NCBI RefSeq assembly: GCF_016862115.1
Contig: NZ_BOMI01000104.1
Span: 52,529-116,528, forward strand
Direction of reading: 5' to 3'
DNA length: 64,000 bases
Source: Paractinoplanes deccanensis
GTDB taxonomy: Bacteria > Actinomycetota > Actinomycetes > Mycobacteriales > Micromonosporaceae
A program made the translations under genes and the position numbers. Each line of letters begins with the position of its first letter. The first letter of the stretch is position 1. Positions 60,003-64,000 of this stretch are shown one piece after another. The notes under the pieces were generated by a model. The model saw only the letters and a list, made by a program, of their open reading frames with translations. It had not been told where the DNA came from and did no database searches.

Positions 60003-60818
60003 ATGACCGACACCCTGGCGGAGCACGCCGACAAGGGCCTGCACCGCGGCGAGCCACTGGTCGAGATGGAGGGCGTCGGCAAGTCGTACGGCGCGATCCG
60101 GGCCCTGCGCGGCATCAACCTGCGCGTCAACGCGGGCGAGGTGACCTGCGTGCTCGGCGACAACGGCGCCGGCAAGTCGACCCTGATCAAGATCATCTCT
60201 GGCCTGCACCCGCACAACGAGGGCAGCCTGCGCGTCGACGGCAAGGAGGTCAACTTCAGCTCGCCGCGCGAGGCGCTCGCCCACGGCATCGCGACGGTCT
60301 ACCAGGACCTCGCCGTGGTCGGCCTCATGGAGGTCTGGCGCAACTTCTTCCTCGGCTCCGAGCTGACCGCCGGCAAGTACCCGCTGGCCGGCCTCAAGGT
60401 CAAACAGATGCGGGAGATCGCCGACGCCGAGCTGCGCAAGATGGGCATCGTCGTCAAGGACATCAACCAGCCCATCGGTACGCTCTCCGGCGGTCAGCGG
60501 CAGTGCGTGGCCATCGCCCGCGCCGTCTACTTCGGCGCCCGCGTGCTGATCCTCGACGAGCCGACGGCGGCCCTCGGCGTGAAGCAGTCCGGCGTGGTGC
60601 TCAAGTACGTCGCCGCGGCGCGCGACGCCGGCCTGGGCGTCGTGTTCATCACGCACAACCCGCACCACGCCTACATGGTCGGCGACCACTTCGTGATCCT
60701 GAAGCTCGGCGCGACCGCGCTCGACAAGACCCGCAAGGAGGTCGGCCTCGACGAGCTGACCCAGCAGATGGCCGGCGGCGACGAGCTCGCCGAGCTGTCC
60801 CACGAGCTGAAGCGCTAG
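60003..60818 (+). CDS. ABC transporter ATPase, single-domain sugar/inositol type
   Basis: A 271-residue nucleotide-binding protein. Walker A GDNGAGKST, Q-loop YQD, signature LSGGQRQCVAIARAV, Walker B VLILDEPTAALG and H-loop THNPHH are intact. RbsA-type importers usually have two fused ATPase domains; this has one, so it must act as a homodimer. It starts 4 nt after the permease and completes the importer. Confidence 0.94.
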   Translation: MTDTLAEHADKGLHRGEPLVEMEGVGKSYGAIRALRGINLRVNAGEVTCVLGDNGAGKSTLIKIISGLHPHNEGSLRVDGKEVNFSSPREALAHGIATVYQDLAVVGLMEVWRNFFLGSELTAGKYPLAGLKVKQMREIADAELRKMGIVVKDINQPIGTLSGGQRQCVAIARAVYFGARVLILDEPTAALGVKQSGVVLKYVAAARDAGLGVVFITHNPHHAYMVGDHFVILKLGATALDKTRKEVGLDELTQQMAGGDELAELSHELKR

Positions 60819-60828
60819 GGGAGGCCGC

Positions 60829-61845
60829 ATGCTGAAGGTCGGAGTCATCGGCACCGGGATGATCGGGCAGGACCACATCCGCCGGATGACCACCGTGCTG
60901 GCCGGTGTCCGCGTGACCGCGGTCTCGGACGTCGACACCGCGGTGGCCGCCTCGGTCGGCGCGCGCACAGGCGCGCGGGTTCACTCTCTCGGTGTCGACT
61001 TGATCAACGATCCGGAGGTCGACGCCGTGGTCGTCTGCTCCTGGGGGCCGACCCACGAGCAGTACGTGCTGGCCGCGATCGACGCCGGGAAGCCGGTGTT
61101 CTGCGAGAAGCCGCTCGCGACCACCCAGGAGGCGTGCCTGCGGATCATCGATGCCGAAGTCGTCGTCGGCCGGCGACTGGTGCAAGTCGGATATATGCGT
61201 CGTTATGACGGCGAATACCGAGCGTTGAAGGCCGCGCTGGGCCGGGGCGTGATCGGGTCGCCGCTGATGATGCACTGCACCCACCGCAACGCGAGCGTGC
61301 CGGCGTTCTACGAGAAGGAGATGGCGATCACCGACACGGCGGTGCACGAGATCGACATGGTGCGCTGGCTGTTCGACGACGAGGTGGCGGCGGTCCGCGT
61401 GCTGGTGCCCCGGCGGAGCCGCAACGGCGGCGAGCTCCAGGACCCGCTGATGCTGCTGCTCGAGATGAGCAGCGGGGTGCTGGTCGACGTGGAGATCTCG
61501 GTGAACATCCGCTACGGGTACGACATCCGCGGCGAGGTGGTGGGCGAGAACGGCACGGCGGCGCTGGGCAACGCGAGCCCGGTGACGGTGCGCCACGCGG
61601 GGACGGACTCCCGCCCGGTACCGGCGGACTGGCGGGAGAGGTTCCTGCGCGCGTACGACGTCGAGTTCCAGGAGTGGATCGACTCGCTGTCGGCGGGCGG
61701 GCAGCCGGTGGGGCCGAGCGCCTGGGACGGCTACGCGGCGGCGGTGGTGTCGGACGCGGGCGTGGCGGCGCTGCGCACGGGAGATCGGGTGCCGGTGGTG
61801 CTGGCGGACCGGCCGAAGCTGTACGCGGCGGAGGTGGCGGCGTGA
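60829..61845 (+). CDS. iolG: Inositol 2-dehydrogenase-like Gfo/Idh/MocA oxidoreductase
   Basis: A 338-residue NAD(P)-dependent enzyme. The Rossmann motif VGVIGTGMIGQDHIRRM, FCEKPLATTQEA with the catalytic lysine, YMRRYDGEY and AITDTAVHEIDMVRWL (catalytic Asp/His) match the myo-inositol dehydrogenase group. It would oxidise myo-inositol to 2-keto-myo-inositol (scyllo-inosose), the first step of the pathway. GGGAGG precedes ATG. The stop overlaps the GTG of the next gene. Symbol based on family and cluster context. Confidence 0.88.
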   Translation: MLKVGVIGTGMIGQDHIRRMTTVLAGVRVTAVSDVDTAVAASVGARTGARVHSLGVDLINDPEVDAVVVCSWGPTHEQYVLAAIDAGKPVFCEKPLATTQEACLRIIDAEVVVGRRLVQVGYMRRYDGEYRALKAALGRGVIGSPLMMHCTHRNASVPAFYEKEMAITDTAVHEIDMVRWLFDDEVAAVRVLVPRRSRNGGELQDPLMLLLEMSSGVLVDVEISVNIRYGYDIRGEVVGENGTAALGNASPVTVRHAGTDSRPVPADWRERFLRAYDVEFQEWIDSLSAGGQPVGPSAWDGYAAAVVSDAGVAALRTGDRVPVVLADRPKLYAAEVAA

Positions 61846-62702
61846 GGATCGCTCTGGACCCGTACATGTTGCGGAAGGTGCCCTTGCTGGAGCTGCCACG
61901 GGTGGTGGCGGACCTCGGCTACCGCGACATCGAGTTGTCGCCGAGGGACGACTTCCTGCCGTTCTTCGTGCACCCGCGCGTGGACAGGGCGGGCGTGGCG
62001 GCGTTCCGCAAAGCGCTGACGGCGGCGGACGTCACGGTCGCGTCGGTGCTGCCGCTCTACCGCTGGTCGGGCCCGTCCGAGGACGAGCGCCAGGCGGCCG
62101 TACGGTATTGGAAGCGCGCCATCGAGATCACCGTGGACCTCGGCGTGACCGTGATGAACTCCGAGTTCAACGGCCGTCCCTCGATGCCGGACGTGTGCGA
62201 GGCCCAGTTCTGGCGCTCGATGGAGGACCTGCTGCCGATCTTCGAACGCGAGGGCGTGCGCCTGGTCCTGGAACCCCACCCCGACGACTTCATCGAGGAC
62301 GGCATCGCGGCGGTCAACATGATCCGCGGCATCAACTCGGACCTGGTGTCGTTCCTCTACTGCGCGCCCCACACGTTCCACCAGGGCGGCGACCTGGAAG
62401 CGATCATCCGGTACGCGGGCCCGCTCCTCACCCAGGTGCACATAGCGGACTCGTTCGACTTCCGCGGCTCCTCGGGCCTGCGCTACATCGTCAACCCGCC
62501 CGGCTCGACGGCCCGCGTCCACCAGCACCTGGACATCGGCCAGGGCGAGGTCGACTGGGACGTCTTCTTCCGCACCCTGACCGAGATCGGCTTCGACGGC
62601 ACAGCCACGGTCTGCGTCTTCGCGTGGGAGGAGAGGGCGGAGGACAGTGCCCGCTACAACCTGAGCCAGATCACCCAATACCTGCAGAAACAGCAGTCGT
62701 AA
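61842..62702 (+). CDS. Sugar phosphate isomerase/epimerase-like TIM-barrel, IolI/IolH type
   Basis: A 286-residue TIM-barrel protein. Motifs include LDPYMLRKVPLLELPRVVAD, NSEFNGRPS, LVLEPHPDDFIEDG, TQVHIADSFDF and the closing VCVFAWEER with the metal-binding residues of the xylose-isomerase-like family. By context it probably interconverts inosose isomers (IolI) or acts on a related intermediate (IolH). The GTG start overlaps the iolG stop. The end overlaps a convergent kinase gene by 32 bp. Confidence 0.88.
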   Translation: MRIALDPYMLRKVPLLELPRVVADLGYRDIELSPRDDFLPFFVHPRVDRAGVAAFRKALTAADVTVASVLPLYRWSGPSEDERQAAVRYWKRAIEITVDLGVTVMNSEFNGRPSMPDVCEAQFWRSMEDLLPIFEREGVRLVLEPHPDDFIEDGIAAVNMIRGINSDLVSFLYCAPHTFHQGGDLEAIIRYAGPLLTQVHIADSFDFRGSSGLRYIVNPPGSTARVHQHLDIGQGEVDWDVFFRTLTEIGFDGTATVCVFAWEERAEDSARYNLSQITQYLQKQQS

Positions 62703-63249
62703 GCGAGGCGAGGTCAACCGGAGCGTCGGTGCGAACCCGCAGGATGGTCCCCACCCCCAGCGGTTCCGCCCCGGCGCTCCACTCGGCCCAGTTCTCGGCC
62801 AGCCGCCGGCCATCCTCGTAGTAGCCCGGCCGGCGGCGGCGCTCGACCCGCTGCCGAGCCACCTCCGCCGAAACCTCACACCAGACCTCGACAACGCCGA
62901 TCGCCCCACTGCGGCCGAGCCCGGACCGCACGAAGCCGAGATCGCGCGGCTTGAACCACCACGACTCCAGGACCACTGTGCCTTGCTCGGCCGCCGCCAA
63001 CTCCCACATCAGCTCGGACGCCGCCGCCCCGAGCTCGGCGATCTCCGCGGGCGCGCTGTCCGCGGATCTTTCCGTCGCGTTGTCCGTGGCTTTTTCCGTT
63101 GCGCTGGCCGCCGTTCTTTCCGCCGCCAGCCGGTCCTTGATCGCGTCCTTCGAGATCAGCGGGACCCCGAGCGCTGCCGAGAGTCCGCGCGCGAGCGTCG
63201 TCTTACCCGACCCCGGAAGCCCGTTGATCAGAACGACCCATTCCGCCAC
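62671..63249 (-). CDS. Small P-loop kinase (zeta-toxin/AAA-kinase-like)
   Basis: A 192-residue nucleotide-binding protein. Walker A GLPGSGKTT at 10-18 and ISKDAIKDRLA are like gluconate- or zeta-toxin-type kinases. A low-complexity insert (about 44-66, repeated ATEKATDNATERSADSA-like units) follows, and the C-terminal part has WWFKPRDLGF and RRRRPGYYEDGRRLAENWAE. It probably phosphorylates a small molecule; no antitoxin partner is present. Its 3' end overlaps the last inositol gene by 32 bp. Confidence 0.82.
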   Translation of the reverse strand: MAEWVVLINGLPGSGKTTLARGLSAALGVPLISKDAIKDRLAAERTAASATEKATDNATERSADSAPAEIAELGAAASELMWELAAAEQGTVVLESWWFKPRDLGFVRSGLGRSGAIGVVEVWCEVSAEVARQRVERRRRPGYYEDGRRLAENWAEWSAGAEPLGVGTILRVRTDAPVDLASLTTAVSAGIG

Positions 63250-63308
63250 CCCCGAGATCGTGCCACGCGGACGCCACGCGGGGCCGCCTGAAGCCTTTCA
63301 CCCGGCGT

Positions 63309-63445
63309 GTGTCGCCCCGTCCTCCCCTCTGGCGCGTGTCGCCCCTGCCTTCGGGCGCGCGTGTCGCCCCTGCCTTCTGGCGCGCGTGTCGCCCCTGTCT
63401 TCGGGCGCGCGTGTCGCCCCTGCCTTCGGGCGCGCGTGTCGCCCC
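63309..63445. repeat. 25-bp minisatellite
   Basis: GTGTCGCCCC recurs at 63309, 63336, 63361, 63386, 63411 and 63436. After a first 27-bp step, units are exactly 25 bp, built as CGCGTGTCGCCCCTGCCTTC plus GGGCG-type ends. The period is not a multiple of three and no product is supported; it fills the gap between two minus-strand genes. Confidence 0.8.
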
Positions 63446-63471
63446 ATCGTCCTTTCCGGGGCCGGTCGCCC

Positions 63472-63954
63472 TTATGCGTCGGCGCCGGTCAGCGCCGCGT
63501 AGCGCTCGAGGTAGAGCGCCCACCCCTGGTCGTTGGCAACCCCGTCGCGCACGGATTCCCAGCCGGGCCCATGCCGGTCGATGTTGCGATGTTCAAGCTC
63601 CACCCGCGTCCGATCCGGCCCTTCCGCGACGAACCGCACCTCGACCTCACTGGCGTTCGCCGGATCCTTCTCCAGGTTCCACGTAGGACCGATGTCCCAG
63701 CTGAACACCACCCGATCCGGCGGCTCGAAGACCAGCACCCGTGCCCACCGGCACTCACTCCCGTCCTCGGCACGGTCGTAGATGTGGCCACCCACCCGCC
63801 CTTCGAACACCGTCTCCACAATCGGCGAGCTCATCAGATTGTGCTCACGCGGCTTGATATCCGCGAACCGCTGAGTGAACACCGCAAACGCCTTCTCGAT
63901 CGGCGCCTGCACCACAACTTGCCGCACCACCATCGGAGCCCCTGTCCCCACCAT
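63472..63954 (-). CDS. SRPBCC/AHSA1-family protein
   Basis: A 160-residue START-like domain: VVVQAPIEKAFAVFTQRFADIKP, GRVGGHIYDRAEDGSECRWARVLVFEPPDRVVFSWDIGP and TRVELEHRNIDRHGPGWESV. The family binds hydrophobic ligands or acts as Hsp90 co-chaperone-like protein. ATG 63954 overlaps the stop of an upstream gene as TGATG, and AGGAGG lies 4 nt before it. Such genes are often paired with ArsR-type regulators, consistent with the partial upstream frame. Confidence 0.88.
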   Translation of the reverse strand: MVGTGAPMVVRQVVVQAPIEKAFAVFTQRFADIKPREHNLMSSPIVETVFEGRVGGHIYDRAEDGSECRWARVLVFEPPDRVVFSWDIGPTWNLEKDPANASEVEVRFVAEGPDRTRVELEHRNIDRHGPGWESVRDGVANDQGWALYLERYAALTGADA

Positions 63955-64000
63955 CAGTCCTCCTCACCGGCCGTCCGCTCGACGGCCACCTCATCGCCAG
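63954..64000 (-). CDS. 3' end of an unidentified upstream gene
   Basis: Only the last 15 codons before TGA are in view (reading G-D-E-V-A-V-E-R-T-A-G-E-E-D). The stop overlaps the ATG of the SRPBCC gene. Partnership with an ArsR-type regulator is common for this family, but identity cannot be shown from so few residues. Confidence 0.4.
   Translation of the reverse strand, partial: GDEVAVERTAGEED

Noticed and set aside
62671..63249. Zeta-type toxin of a toxin-antitoxin pair
   Set aside because: The P-loop resembles zeta toxins, but no antitoxin gene is adjacent and the same fold is common in small-molecule kinases.
63309..63686. Plus-strand frame across the 25-bp minisatellite
   Set aside because: The period is not a multiple of three and the frame is antisense to the SRPBCC gene beyond the repeats.

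Overview
The window is very GC-rich, with coding third positions almost always G or C, frequent GTG/TTG starts, short intergenic gaps and many start-stop overlaps. Gene content (DNRLRE and GH26, GH18 with a Pro-Thr linker, LacI-paired GH3, a LuxR-type large ATPase regulator, a transmembrane Ser/Thr kinase, GPP34, a MacB-type efflux locus with its own two-component system, a full inositol cluster) points to a soil actinobacterium. An Actinoplanes/Micromonosporaceae-like genome is the best guess, but this is inference and no marker gene is present. I saw no rRNA, tRNA, CRISPR array, insertion sequence or prophage.

Layout. 1-2.2 kb: the 3' part of a DesK/NarL-type sensor kinase and its LuxR-type response regulator, separated by 24 in-register 15-bp repeats. 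2.6-21.5 kb: mostly single genes: PNPOx-like flavoprotein, M19 dipeptidase, secreted GH26 enzyme, GGDEF-EAL protein, GT39-type membrane glycosyltransferase, glucose-6-phosphate isomerase, AlkZ-like winged-helix protein, chitinase, D-amino-acid oxidase, a luciferase-like monooxygenase with its FMN reductase partner, MaoC protein, Tat-exported phosphoesterase, phosphatase and ankyrin protein. 21.6-25.8 kb: an unknown protein, a ClpX-zinc-finger regulator with tandem palindromes and a methyltransferase, then a divergent MFS exporter/TetR pair. 25.8-29.2 kb: GH3 glucosidase divergent from a LacI repressor across a perfect palindrome.

30-38.5 kb is the most coherent regulatory unit. It holds a secreted lipoprotein, two HlyD-type adaptors, an OmpR-type regulator, its kinase, a MacB-type ATPase and permease, and a membrane-anchored DUF5666-like protein. 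TCCGAG repeats phased at exactly 11 bp lie upstream of both adaptors and of the divergent lipoprotein. This is the pattern expected for the resident OmpR-type regulator, so the locus is probably one self-controlled envelope or efflux regulon ending at a strong hairpin near 38.5 kb.

38.9-49.8 kb: large LuxR-family ATPase regulator; an 85-residue protein behind a possible stress-sigma promoter; a TerC membrane protein; an extradiol dioxygenase behind MarR-like palindromes; GPP34, amino-acid permease and GNAT genes; a transmembrane Ser/Thr kinase; and a MazG-like protein.

49.9-62.7 kb: a complete myo-inositol catabolic and uptake cluster. A divergent GntR repressor faces a perfect 14-bp palindrome. 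It is followed by iolC, an aldolase, iolB, iolD, mmsA/iolA, iolE, a lipoprotein-permease-ATPase importer, an iolG-like dehydrogenase and an iolI/iolH-like isomerase. Together these would import inositol and convert it through inosose, the dione, 5-deoxyglucuronate, 2-deoxy-5-ketogluconate and its 6-phosphate to dihydroxyacetone phosphate and acetyl-CoA. The window ends with a small P-loop kinase, a 25-bp minisatellite, an SRPBCC protein and the tail of one more gene.
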